From assembly GCA_903813345.2 (NCBI GenBank), contig CAIIXF020000009.1:37935759-37999758 (forward strand): a stretch of 64,000 bases of DNA, written 5' to 3'. This document shows positions 1 to 64,000 of the stretch, in pieces. Both the position numbers and the translations under genes were made by a program. Positions within the stretch are counted from its first letter, which is position 1. Each line of letters starts with the position of its first letter. Under the pieces are notes generated by a model that ran no database searches, was not told the origin of the DNA, and saw nothing but the letters and a program-made list of their open reading frames with translations. Source of the DNA: Owenia fusiformis (taxonomy: Eukaryota; Annelida; Polychaeta; Sabellida; Oweniidae).

Positions 1-3000
1 GATTGCGAAAATACGAATCAATCTGATTATCTGATCTCCATGCTATTTGATTCGTGCATTATCTACAAGTCAGTCGGGCAGGGTGAAATTATTTCATTTG
101 AAAACAGAAGTAAATATCAGAACCCCTCTAGCATAACTATTCGGAAGAAATTCATACAAAAATAAGGTACACAACTGATGAAGGGTCCCACACAATGCAC
201 GCACCCCTCTCCTCCTCCTCCGTGTTTGCCCACACACGACCATATTTGACAATTTTTCTAAAAGCGTTTTCCCCTGGAATATAGGTGTAGCGGTTGCCAG
301 AAGTCGCACAGCTTGGGAGTCAGGGTATCCTGATCCATGCCTCAACGCCTGGCGGGTCTGATATTTAGAGGGGGCGCAAGAATTATTTTAGAGGGCGGGG
401 TAAACGTAAAAGTTGCTAAAATATCCATAGGCGTAGCCAGGAGGGGGGGGGGGTGCGATGGGTGCGATAACAATAGGCTTTATATATGCTTTAATGTTTT
501 ATTTATCATGATGCTTTTATGTAGGCTATTAATTACAGTTCTTTTTGCAATATAAAACTGGTATGTTTATGCAAATTCCGATTGGACTAATATAAAGGGA
601 TATTGTTTCATTATGTGGACTTGAGAAAGTCCGACATACTCATTGCTTTCAACCCAAAACTTAAAATAGGAAGTTATCAAGATCCCAAAAACACGATCGC
701 TACTTAAACAATACGTTTGTAAAATCCCGGCGATCGAAATGCAATCAAACTTTCGCAATCAGGTGCCTAATTAGTCTTTTGATCTCTAAAGTTTTACGAC
801 TGAACGTTTCAATGAACTCGTGAGAAGCAAACGCAATCATCATTTTTCTAGTAAATCTAAAATAGAGTAAAACCCAGGGAAAAATATCGCGTGTTCATAG
901 GAATTAGGCATATTTCAATTTTGAAATAACAAAAGTAAGTCTCGGAATAATTTTCCAAGCATTCCCTGCTTTGATGCGTTTTTATTGCAAGGGCCGTTTA
1001 GCGCCGATATGAATTCATTATAGGGCATTAGGGTTGTGCTTTATTTGTTTTATTTATATAAATGTTATAAAATGTGTACGACACTTTAATGAATTATTTT
1101 TAGGGTTACAATGCATATTTGACTTTTCCCTCTATACGTTTAAAATTCATCTTTATACTTTTATTAGTTTGCTTCAATAAAATTAACATTGGATCCCAGA
1201 CAGTTATCAAATTCTCAGACATTTGATTAATATAGATATTTGTACTTCCTTTGACCAGTGGTGCCGGTGTGACTGAGATTCGAATCTAATCTGTTTCATT
1301 TTTATGTAAATTGAGAGGAATAAAGTTTTATTTTAAGCGTTTTAACAATCTTAACGTTTGGCGTGCAGCTCAACTTAATACACAATCAAAGAACAGAATA
1401 CAGAAATAAGAACATGCCTTTTATTTGTTATTCAAGCTTGTGGAAGGATAAAGACAAAGGGGTCGCGGCTATCGCGATGAGGCCATCTTATTTCTAGGAA
1501 TTATTTCTGCCTGTCATTCCTTAAACCGGCTTCGTTAAACAGTGCCAAAATATATAAGTCGGAGCCAAAAGCAAGACTATTTTTATATTTAAATCCCCTC
1601 ACCTTGTCAATGTCTATGCCTGCATCTGGTTTTCCCACCTTTGGGAGGGAGCCAATATACACATAGATTACTTACTGGTCATGGACAGGGCGGGGGGCAC
1701 AGAAGCGAACATTCTGGGGTCATAAGGGATACTTGGGGAAGGGGGAGGGGTGGTGGTGAATAGTGAAGTCCGGGAGTGAAGTTAAGGGGTACTGAAATCT
1801 TTCTTCCTATTTAGTGTTTGAATGGAGACTTGTTTCCCCACCCCGTACACTAGTAAATTTGTAAATTTTAAATATTTGATTTAGGGAGGTATTTGCAATC
1901 CAACTCTGATGATGCAAGACTAGTCAGCCAAGACTAAATAAAATTATGAACTTATTATCATTTAGACTATTGAGTTCATTAATTATAATTCCATAGATAT
2001 CATATTTAATCCTGTCAACACAATAATGGTATTAATTGGCATGATATGTAGTCAGAGACGGTTTAAAAAGTTGTTTAGATTAATGATAGTATTAGGAAAA
2101 ATCCTAACTCAAAGTTTTTGTTCTCTCGCAATCCAGAGCAAACCACTCGCCGGGCAAGCATTCTTTAAAAACGTGAAGTTTTCACCATGTTGAGCAGTTT
2201 TGAAAATTGTCCAATTTGAACCATCGCCTTGTATATTTCTGTAACTGCCCCTTGACACTCGAGTGTAAGAATCCTTTCCACACTGTCAATGGTTTTACAA
2301 AATAGTTCATGTCAGGAAGGGGGAGGGGTGAGTGTGGAGAACAATCACTGACTGCGATTTGTATGATTGAACATTATACACTTATCATAAATTCGTAAAG
2401 AATAGTTTTAAAATAAACAGATTGTTTTATGTTATGATTGGAGTGATGTATGCATAGAAGAATGACACTACTGGTTTTGAAATATCTTAATTATCCCATT
2501 GAATGAAGCCATCAGTCCCTCTGTCCATTCTTAACTCATACTAGTGGACTGATTTGATTTAAAGGAGAAGTCTCGGTGTAGAACGTGTACACACTAATGG
2601 GAACGAATTTTACTCATTTCTATTTAGGATTCGTTCATATACTAGCGGGGCTTTAGAGCATTTACAAACGCACGAATCGTATTGTTTTAAGGCAACTTTT
2701 ATGACATATAATGTTTTTAAAGCTGATTAATTTTAGATTATATTCGGTTCAATTTTACAAATAATGAATAGTATTACAGTATATCGAAAACTATACAATG
2801 ATTTACATTAACTTGCGCAGACTGCAAACAATGTACATGGTTTGCGAATTTGCATGCGCGTTCTTGATAATAAGAATTAAAGGTTGAACTTAAAAATCAA
2901 ACATTTTCTTTTTTAAACATAATAAATCTTTAAATCAAGAAAATAAAAATAAGATTGATGATTGAACTCTCATAGTCAACTGCGACTGTGTCGACGCATG

Positions 3001-4559
3001 TTTATTTACTTAGCTAATTAGATATGTAAAATTGTTAATGGCCGCAACGGATAATACGTAAGCTGCTGTTCGGATAAGACATTTCTATATGATTAATAAC
3101 AAATCCCGGGCAGAATGTTATTCAACAGTACATGATCTTATCAGTTATTATTCAATTTGGATAATAAATCTATTATCTCGTCGTATTGATGTTTATTATA
3201 TAGTGTTTCTCGTTGTGTTTACTGTTAGTCAAAAAGTAGTGTAGCGATTTTGTTCATATTTGGTATGTGAATACTTTAAGCATGGCACAATGTCTAATGA
3301 CATTTTGGGTAGTAGGCGGCCATTTTGAAAAATGGCCGCCATTTTTTTACGTGTGTTATTTTACATTTTTTAATATAACTTAAAAAGTAGTAGAGCGATT
3401 TTGTTCATATTTGATTTGTGAATATTCATAAGGATTGCATACTGTCTTATGAAATTTTGGGTGGTTTCTGTTCGATGGGATTCGCTACGCTTTGGCGTTG
3501 CCGTTGTTCTGGTTAAAATTACATTGAATGACATTTTCCAATATTTTCAATATTTCAGAACATTTACAATTTACAAAATGCAGAACTATCTTTAATTTTG
3601 ACTCCACTTACAGTAGTTGTTGACACATTGGGCTTCTTTTATAATACATTGGAAGGTCAATTGTATATGTGGCTCTCAACATTGTTTCCCCATGCTCTTA
3701 AATGCTGTTTTTGTACTGCTTCTACCATTAGGGATATTAAGATATCATTCAACCATAGCAGCATTATGGAATCCATCAACCTTTTAGAATCAACCTAAGG
3801 TATCACTGTAAGACAGATGTTATTTTGGTTGATAATGGAAATCTGTTTGTAAGATGAGCTTTTTCAACTTCGTTCATCTAGTCTTGTTTTAAGCCCTTGT
3901 AACCCTTCTCCCCTTTACACCCCCTTTTACACCCCCCCCCCCCTTACTTCCAGTATTTCTTGTTCATACAGTATTGTAATACTGCATTAACAATGTTGCA
4001 TTTATCCAACTTTAAGGTGTAGACATGTTATAGAAGGTGCCAGTCATACTGTTACAAACTGCTGTCACTTCTCCCCAGTTTTTTTCACTAAAAATACTAA
4101 TTATAATGAAAAATGTTCAAACCTGGTAAAACAGTTACTTATTCTGTGATTTTTGAAACTGATAATTTTGATTTCAACTGGGTGCACTTTAAAATTCTCG
4201 AGTGGTTGCTATATTCAACAATACTGGTGAGGACTGAGAATGGTGAGGGTTCTAGTAGTGTATATAGAACATAAGATTTGTGATGCATCAACATGTTTAT
4301 GTTTGTATATATTATATTGTTAATAATAATTTGGTATCATAGGACTGAAAATAATAAATATAAAATATATTTTTTGAAATATCTTATTTTGTTGGATGAG
4401 TGGCAAAGTTGATGAAAAGAAAATTGCAACATACACGTTTATAAGATCATCTATCCCCATTTAAAGCCATTGCAACAACCAATAAATCACGCCATATTTT
4501 AGTTATGATAAAATATACAAAACCTTTTTTGAAGGCTATCATTCATTTTTTGTTTTATT
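1..4559. other. 3' flank of MHC gene, no supportable gene
   Basis: AT-rich DNA with scattered stops in all frames and no recognisable protein. It has poly-G (near 445-456) and poly-C (near 3931-3944) runs. A diverged repeat of about 85 bp occurs twice, at about 3228-3312 and 3382-3464. Confidence 0.7.
3228..3470. repeat. Diverged repeat pair flanking a 12-bp hairpin
   Basis: Both copies share AAAAAGTAGT, GCGATTTTGTTCATATTTG and a TTTTGGGT end. Between them (3315-3340) is a perfect inverted repeat, GGCGGCCATTTT, with a two-base loop. Probably a fragment of a mobile element. Confidence 0.7.
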
Positions 4560-5700
4560 ATGTCACCACCAAAAAGAGGTGACATATTGTTATGGTCTCC
4601 GTTTTTTTGCGACGGCGGTTGGTGGTTGGCGTCCGGCGTCCGGCGTCTGGCGTCCGGCGTCCGGCGTCTGTAACAATTTCTTACAACTTCCTATAACTTA
4701 ACAAATACTGTTTAGACTGACTTCAATTTTTTTCTAAATCATCTACATCTTCTCAGAAGTTCAAATCTGACTTTAGATTTGACATTTGACCTTCAATGAC
4801 CTTCTCAAGGTCAAAAAGGTCTTTTTTCAACTTGCTTCACATTGACTAAATTTTTTTTCAAAATCATCTACATGTTCTCAGAAATTCAAATCTGACTTTA
4901 GATTTGACATTTGACCTTCAAATCTGACTTTAGATTTGACATTTGACCTTCAATGACCTTCTCAAGGTCAAAAAAGGTCAAAAAGGTCTGTTTTCAACTT
5001 GCTTCAAATTGACTAAATTTTTTTTTCAAAATCATCAACGTGTTCTCAGAAATTCAAATCTGACTTAAGATTTGACATTTGACCTTCAATGACCTTCTCA
5101 AGGTCAAAAAGGTCTTTTTTCAACTTGCTTCACATTGACTAATTTTTTTTTCAAAATCATCTACATGTTCTCAGAAATTCAAATCTGACTTTAGATTTGA
5201 CATTTGACTTTCAAATCTGACTTTAGATTTGACATTTGACCTTCAATGACCTTCTCAAGGTCAAAAAAGGTCAAAAAGGTCTGTTTTCAACTTGCTTCAA
5301 ATTTACCAAATTTCTTTTTCAAAATCATCTACGTGTTCTCAGAAATTCAAATCTGACTTAAGATTTGACATTTGACCTTCAAATCTGACCTTCTCAAGGT
5401 CAAAAAAGGTCAAAAAGGTCTGTTTTCAACTTGCTTCAAATTGACTAAAAAAAAATTTCAAATCATCTACGTGTTCTCAGAAATTCAAATCTGACTTTAG
5501 ATTTGACTTAAGATATGACATTTGACCTTCAATGACCTTCTCAAAGTCAAAAAAGGTCAAAAAGGTCTTTTTTCAACTTGCTTCAAATTGACAAAAAAAA
5601 ATTTTCAAAATCATCTACATGTTCTCAGAAGTTCTTCTTAAGGTCAAAAGGTATTTTCCAACTTGCTTTAAATTGACCAAATTGTTTTAGGTGGTGACAT
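4560..5700. mobile_element. MITE-like element with terminal inverted repeats
   Basis: It starts ATGTCACCACC (4560-4570) and ends with the exact inverse, GGTGGTGACAT (5690-5700). Inside are a hairpin at the left end, GGCGTCC-type repeats (4628-4670), and several copies of a unit built from CAAATCTGACTTTAGATTTG, TTGACCTTCAATGACC and AAGGTCAAAAAGGTC. No coding frame is present, so it would be non-autonomous. Confidence 0.75.
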
Positions 5701-7402
5701 TTTGTCATGTTAATGCCTTGTTTGTATCTTGTCTGTATCTGGTATTTTTAAATTCAAAGCTGATTTTTCAAGTTTCATCAAATATCTGTGTGAAATGCCT
5801 ATACTCTGCCAATATCATCATTTCTAGATTATATGAGTACTTAGAAATACAAGTATAATCTTGGATATCAACATTGTACTATTTTCATCTTGGAATGTAG
5901 AGACTTTGTAGCAGTATGAAGCATGTTTTGGAAACTCTGTTTTACAAAATATTTCAAGATCAAAGTTGTTTCAAGGCCAGGATGGTTGAATGAGCATAAA
6001 GCTAGAATTAGAGATATTAAAGCCATTCATTTTTCCCAGATTTATTCCTATTGTAGAATTATAGCAAGGCCTATCTTCCAAAATTCTAACTTTATAAAGG
6101 AAATCTGTCCCGAACTAAAATTTGAAGACCAACAATATGTCACCACTATTAGGTGTTGACATAAAAACGTAATTGTCATTGATATTTCTTCTGATTGGGA
6201 GACTTTAACCATTAATCTCACTTAATAGGAGCATGGATTTATAAAAAGGATTTTATACAGTTTGTCTCATGAGGGTCAATGTCACAACCAAGGGAGAGAG
6301 TACATATTTTTATGTTTCCATCAAAGTGTTATAGCCTTCAACTTTTTTGTGGATGGTGTTCGGTATCTATAATAGATGGAAGGTGATGACATTAATTGGC
6401 TTTGATGAGATATATACTTGTTTAGAAAACTGGAATAATATCTTGTCCATCTCAAACTGAATGAGGTCTGAGTCAAATATTATATGAAGGATGTCAAATA
6501 TGATGTTATAGAACTAGATGAATAAATCAAGTACTTCAGTCAACTTCCAAATTGAGTCACTTTTTATGTGGGTAATTTCTGACAAGGATTGGACTTTTAG
6601 TCTAATTCTCGAAGGGCAGATTTACAAGTTGATGGGTGTGTACTGGTTCCATGAAAACTTTAAAAACTTCATTCTTGTATTCATATATAAGGCAATTTTC
6701 CCTAGCACACAATGGACAGAATATTTGAGTTTTGGTTTATAAATTGACAGCAAATAGTAACTTTATTGAGTCATATGTTAACATAACATTAGCTTTATAA
6801 AGCTGGCAGTGATGAAAATATCATCGTCCAATAGGTGATGTTTCTACACAATATCACGACAACCCGTCAGGCCACAACCTTTCTATGAATGGGCATTGGG
6901 TTCACTACAATAGACCACTTCGGGTCATTAAGGAATGAAAACATTCAAACAATGTTCCACATACACTAAAGTCTAAATCAAATCCTCGCACATATGTTGC
7001 ACAGGTAAAATACTGACATTCATTCGTTCATTTTTTTGTTCATTTTTTAAATAACATGATCGGCTGTAGAATCGACGTCCATTTTCTTGCTTAAAAGTCC
7101 GTAGTTTTTCATCAGATCCCCTGTTAAGAGTTTCGACGGTAACAGCAGTTACAAAACAAACATGGAGGATAAACTCACTATGCTGATGTATATATATTAG
7201 GTTATTGCCGTATAAAAACATTGTTATTAGCACACATGTCTCTCTAAGGTTTTCTAACCATGGGCGGCTATGAACACATCATTGTGTAAGGTTTCTATGT
7301 GCTGATTGACTGTCTCTATTTGTATGTATAACACATACGTAACAGTAAAATAATGTTAATTAGATAATATGTTCTTAAGCTATATATAGATGTCACTAGA
7401 GT
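5701..7402. other. MHC 3' UTR and flank
   Basis: Bases about 6745-7402 are the likely 3' UTR of the longest transcript. The rest shows no gene. Short open frames here match no family I know. Confidence 0.6.
6762..6767 (-). terminator. Probable poly(A) signal of the longest MHC transcript
   Basis: AATAAA on the coding strand about 640 bases past the stop of tail exon 3. It is the first exact match I see after that stop, so the 3' UTR would run from about 7402 to about 6745. Confidence 0.5.
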
Positions 7403-58567
<51,165 letters not shown>

Positions 58568-61500
58568 CTACAATAAATTTATAGTAATGGGTCACTTGTT
58601 TGTATACCTTACACTTCATATGGGACAGAAAGTACCTGAAAATTGTGGTATACAATGTTTGTGGGTGCCTGGCATGTGTAACTGCTAATTATATGTGAAG
58701 TATATATAAAATTTAATACACATAAGTACATGTCTGTCAAGTTAAGGGAATGCAAGTTATTGCTGGAAAATATTTAATAATAGCACATGTTGAGATATAA
58801 AGTTAGGCACAGTTATAATAATGTAATACTCTGGCAGCTACAAAATAATACACTGTCAGGTTATAAACTGAAAATTAAAATAATATAAGCGCATGTGTGT
58901 ATTGCGATGGATAATACATCATATAATTTCTATGCAAGAGTAGCTTAAATATGAGTGATCATCGACAGAAGTAGATGTTTAACTAATACACAATTATATA
59001 TTAACTAATATTACCTTTTTAACTTATTTATGTACTTATACTATGATGTTATATAACATGTAAGTAAAATATAAATAAAAATAATTAATGTGCATCAAAT
59101 GTCCTCTCTCTTCAGATGATACATTTTCAAAAATACAGTGTACTCTATATGTTATTCAATCAGGTGAATATGGAAAATATTTGGAGCCTATAATACATAT
59201 TGACATTGCCTGACAAAATGCAATTAGAAAAGACCTCAGCTATAGGTTCAAAATAAATATGTTTTGCTGGACATATTTATGGAATGAATCAGACCACTGG
59301 ATATTTCCCCTTCCACATTATACACCAAAATCATACCAACCTGAGAATTAAGTTTTATTGAATTGATTTACTAGCATACAAAATTGCACATAATGAGCAT
59401 TGAAAGTCAAATTGGGCTTTATATAACTCTCAATAATAATAGAAATGCAATGTGAAAACACTAGCTAGGATAAGTGTTTACTGTCACCTTGCCCAGCGGC
59501 TCAACAACAAATTCCATTGCTTTCTTTGTAAATGTTCAAAAGGGCAAAAAATCTCCCGGAACCAATTCTTTGGCCTGTTAAATTGGGTTAACATTGTTGG
59601 TGGAATAAGGTGTTGAAAGCATTGCATATGGCCAAAAACCATCATAGAAATCAGATTAAAATTGTAAAAATATTTAAACAGTTCTTAACCTGACTTATGC
59701 AACTTTTGAGTGTTAAGAAGGATACAAATTGTTTGCTCTATTGCTTATAAAGAAATTGAGTAACACTTATCTTAACTTCAAGTTTTATGATCATGCTTTC
59801 ATTAAGAATCATTATTCTTAATCTACACTTTCAAAGAAAATGTCAAATGGGCATTCGATTTCAAAGCTAGAATTGAGGTATCTGAGGTACAGTACAATAG
59901 TTCTGCAAATATATGAACAATTCATTTGAGTTAAGTATTCTTATTTACATTTGGACAATGTTTGTTAATTCTCCAGCGATTTTCTTAATCAACAAGTTGC
60001 CTAATAAGAACAGAGAGTTTGTGCACATTTCCATCTGCAAATATGGCTCCATTTTGAAGGTTTATAATATTAAGCAAAGGTTTTGCCAACGTTTGAACAT
60101 GTATTGAAGGCATTGAAAATTGGACTTTACCATGAACTAACCAAACAAGTCAGGATCATGTACCATTCACAATTCATATTCAGTCTCTAAGTGAAATGAC
60201 GAACTTTCCATTTTTGACTGCAATGTATATGTAATCAATGTAAATATGAAATCAACAAAACCTAACAAAAAAGTTCACAAAACTAACATCGCTTTTCTGC
60301 TTGAATCAATGTATTGAATGAAAAAGAAAATGCAAATAAAGACTTCTAACACAGACTAATACTAAAGGGATTAAAGGCACAATAGGCTGGGCTTAGACCT
60401 CCACTTATCAAATCATTCAAAACAAAATTCTTCAAAAATGCTGTGTATATATAGAAGAGTGCATTGAAATATGAAACCTAAATTCCAGTTTAGCCTTAGC
60501 ATACTCTACTGTGAATAACAGAAAGGAATTCTTTAATTAAACAACAATATACATATCACATTAGAACCACCCATGGCCTAGAATATAGACTAAAACTTAG
60601 AAAAAAACATTCAGGTAATACAAGTTGATATATGTTCAGGGCAAATTCTGAATCCACGGCACAATCAGGAATTTGTTCTGCATGTAATTATAGAAGCCAG
60701 ATAAGAGATCAGAATGTTACCATCAACTTCCACCTTACCCAGCTGTTGAGCTCAACTCTATCACAAACAAGATAATACTAAAGCTGGAAACACCTATTAG
60801 ATCCAACATTTCAATTCACATCACATCAGCATTGGTTTCCAAGATTTGCCATATGGTTGAGATACAGTTAGTTGGCTCTGCAGATTCTACAGGCTCTGTG
60901 GTTAAAAATAACTTTAGGAAAGATGAGTTGTTGATAGGACTTCCAGAGGAAAGATAAAGTTACAGATCTAACTGAGTAGAAGTGTGCTTCATGACATCTG
61001 TCTTATGTTAGAAACATTTAAGAGGGCAACTAAGGACATTTTGACCATCCCTACTTATGCTGTGTTGTTATGTTTCTTTTTTAATTGATTAACATAATCT
61101 AAATTGTAATAGAGCATAAGTATGGACCAGTTGATAACCAGATAGATTAATTAAACAGATTCCAAATTTCATCAAATTCTTTATAAGGTTAAGACTCAGT
61201 TTCAAAACATTAAAAATGATAGAAAGCTTCCATAATGTTATCAAGAGGTGTAGTTTGCACTTGTTCCTTTCCTGCCTAAACAACAAAATTTTTTGTTGAT
61301 TTTTAGTATCCAAAAGAAATAAAACTAACTTTTATATGATTTTTTGCTTATGTTAAATCATGACTTTTGCAATAAAATGGACTTAAATTAAGAATTTTCA
61401 ACTCTCAATGCTTTATTACAAAAATAATCACTGATCATTTGGACTTTATGAGGATCATAACTTCAAAATTGAAAGACCTGAGATAAAAGTTGAAAAGAAA

Positions 61501-64000
61501 ATGGCCCATAAAGGCTTCTGAACTACAAAATGTTGAATCTGAGAATTGGAGCATTTTATGGTTTGTGGTTTAATATCCTGAACATCTCCAAAAACAGTTG
61601 AGATATATCTCCGAACCAAAGTTATGTGGGTGTATGAATGATGAAGAAAACCTACATACCAGCCCTTAAAATATGCGATTACAGAAGGTTTATCATGAAC
61701 AACAAGATAGTTGATGGATCTTGCTAAAGTGAGCTATGAATACCAGACAGGGTCTGACGTCAGTAGACCAGGCACAATCCTGATTACATTTCACCAAGCA
61801 AGCAGAACTCAGTTAAAGAATTTCCCATTTTATTTATACAGTGTATATACATAGACCTTTAAATGCACTTATGCTAATGGCAGAAAATGTCAAATGTTTT
61901 GTTTTATTCTGGTTTAATTGGATTCAATCTCTATTTCAACCAGGCAACTGTAATTGTCAAGGCTTTTGATCTTACACAGTTATAAAATGATATCCAGGGA
62001 AACCAAGGTTAAATTCTCCAAAATTGGGAGGGGGATACTGATATACACTTCAAAATGGGCAGGGGGATACTGCTATATTCAATTCAATTGATGTTTTGTG
62101 ACTTGGAATTGAATTTTAACATGTAATTTATCAGGCTATCAAAGCTATTAAAGTTCAATTTATCACACATATGTCACATTCTAAAGTTACAGTTGCACGC
62201 CAATGTTTAGCCACTCAATTACATTACAAATACTATCAGAATATGCATAGGGCGGTTAAGTTAAAACAATGCATTATTTTTGAGGGCATGAAATAACTAA
62301 AACTGTATGTTAAGCCTTCTATCAACAAATATCCACTTCAGATATCTTCAAAATGTCATAATGACATTATTTAGCTCAAAGAAATAATTCCACTTAAAAG
62401 ACCAATCCAAAGCATTTAAGCACCGATTCTAGTCAACTTTTGAAAGAAATGAGCCATAATACATTTTAATAGGGCATTCTGGGGTAGAGATCCAGGGGGG
62501 AAATTGTTTATATTTCCGAAAATCCAAGGACACAATACAAAGCGAACCTACATAGTGTTGTTCATTTCATGTTATATGTCATATCTGATATATTCAGGTA
62601 GACCCATTGATGTATAGAATGAGCAATGACTTATAACAGTGATAAGACTACTCCATTATGGGATATCTCCAAATATGTCAGGGTTGACCCAGAAATAGAG
62701 TTTAATATATGGACAGGAAATAATTGATCAAGCAAGTGATTTAGGAATTGTGATATTGTGATATGACTGAGTTATCATGAAGGGTTAATTTTGCTATGAT
62801 GAACTTAGGTTGATAAATGCAAGTTGAGGTCCTATAGAACAAATGTATTATGAGCTTGTCAAGTGGTATTATTGAGATAAAAGGCAGTAATCAACAGTTG
62901 ATTTGTCACAAAGCTGGCATATATCTCTAATCCAATTTTATGCAATTCAATAAATAATTTCTACAAACAGTAATTATTTATCTGGCTTTTGATGCAAAAC
63001 CAACTGATTGATATAAACAAGATATCAATTGGAAAATTGTCAAAAATTTTTTGCGCAGTGTACTGAAAACACAGTTGCATAATTTAAAGAGACTGATGTA
63101 TGCATGCCATATTCCCATTTTGATGATAATGCAAGTCATGTGAGGCCAAAAATAGACATTAATGGGCCTAAGATGCCCAGGGACAAATCCTCTGAATATA
63201 ATAGTCCCCCTTATGACATCAAACAGTAGATTTACATTAGAAAACAAAACTAGCATTGACATATCTCCAGTTCAAATAATATTGATGAAGTGAACCTGAA
63301 TTGAATTCTGCACGGAATTTTCATGAAGTGACCATTGCTCAAAAAGGTACTATCAGAGAAGTGCACAAATATTGATAATTCATCTATGAAATACATGAAA
63401 AGAAATATGAATCTTAATTCAACACATTTTTTCTTAAACATGGGTCTTGTATTCACCAGATACTAAATCTATAGGTCATGTAATCGTGTAATATGTTGAC
63501 ATTTTCCATGTTGAAAATCTGGATCTCTAAATGGAATTTCAATTTCTGATACATAATATTTAAAAGGATTAGTTAGTTTTACATCAAGATATGGGTGGAG
63601 AGAAGGTTTAAGGCTATGTTTGCAATCAAACTTTCTAAATCCCTTAATATTACATCTGTTTCAATAGTGTTTAGTGAATAAGTAGATAAGTTAGCAAAAA
63701 GGGTTTTATTCTCTAAGTAATATGGATGGGGAAAAGTATTTAGGCTGCCCAAAGGCTTAACATACCTTGTTCATATACTTGAGCCAGATATGAGAAATAA
63801 TGAGCCTATAGCATAACATGGGAACTATATTTAGGCTTTGGCTAATTTATGCAATGCAAAATCCATATAAGGGGGGCTAAATATATATATTATCTGGGTA
63901 AGTTAATTAGGAACTGGAGGATCATCTTTCAGCCAGCTAACTATATACACCTTTGCCTGAACTTTGTACTTCAAAGAGCTAATAGATAATTAGAAGAGTT
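58568..64000 (-). other. Upstream intron, 5' of the purine-loop array
   Basis: More than 5.4 kb without a recognisable exon. I looked for the N-terminal motor sequence (SH3-like domain, NPPKF, SVLYNLRSRY) and found none. The first coding exon must lie beyond the window. Confidence 0.6.

Noticed and set aside
5923-6159. 78-codon plus-strand frame in the 3' flank
   Set aside because: No recognisable domain, and it lies next to repeats; open by chance.
58568-64000. Search for the N-terminal motor exon
   Set aside because: No frame with NPPKF, SVLYNLRSRY or the SH3-like domain could be found, so no first coding exon is claimed.

Overview
The window is one long stretch of an invertebrate muscle myosin heavy chain (MHC) gene on the minus strand, with its 3' flank. 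Transcription runs from high to low coordinates. The motor and rod match molluscan striated/catch myosin closely. An exon of the molluscan catchin/myorod type sits inside the rod introns. The source is therefore a lophotrochozoan, most likely a mollusc; I cannot name the species. The DNA is AT-rich, with large introns, simple repeats and one MITE-like element.

Layout in the direction of transcription: 64000-58568 is intron with no recognisable exon. The first coding exon or exons, about 112 residues, lie outside the window. 58567-50250 holds an array of 13 intact 157-nt copies, plus one relic, of the exon carrying the purine-binding loop. 48028-40570 covers the P-loop/loop 1 (two alternatives), a probable 6-nt loop 1 microexon, switch I (two alternatives), switch II, relay, lower 50K and loop 2 (two alternatives). 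39029-33573 is a second array: eight intact 88-nt copies plus one relic of the exon carrying the actin-facing helix and the FVRCIIPN strand. 32731-31723 encodes the SH helices, converter and neck, each in one copy. 30223-12109 encodes the coiled-coil rod, with a mutually exclusive 26-residue S2-hinge pair. 12145-7403 offers at least three C-terminal tailpieces. A poly(A) signal at 6762-6767 probably ends the longest transcript. All junctions I give were checked for phase. The assembled frame stays open and predicts about 1,830 residues in the window, about 1,940 with the missing N-terminus, which is the family's normal size.

The rod introns also hold several candidate internal first exons. 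Each opens with an ATG and joins the next rod exon in frame, so each would give a headless rod protein. One (22300-22851) is the expected catchin/myorod start and has a TATA box and a perfect CArG box upstream. A second (28144-28766) is a 207-residue Ser-rich N-terminus that I do not recognise. Shorter candidates begin at 31058, 25080 and 19529. The locus thus appears to combine two large mutually exclusive exon arrays with several nested rod-only transcripts. That combination is the most interesting part of the window.

The first 6.7 kb is 3' flank without a supportable gene. It contains a 1.1-kb inverted-repeat-bounded element and smaller repeats.
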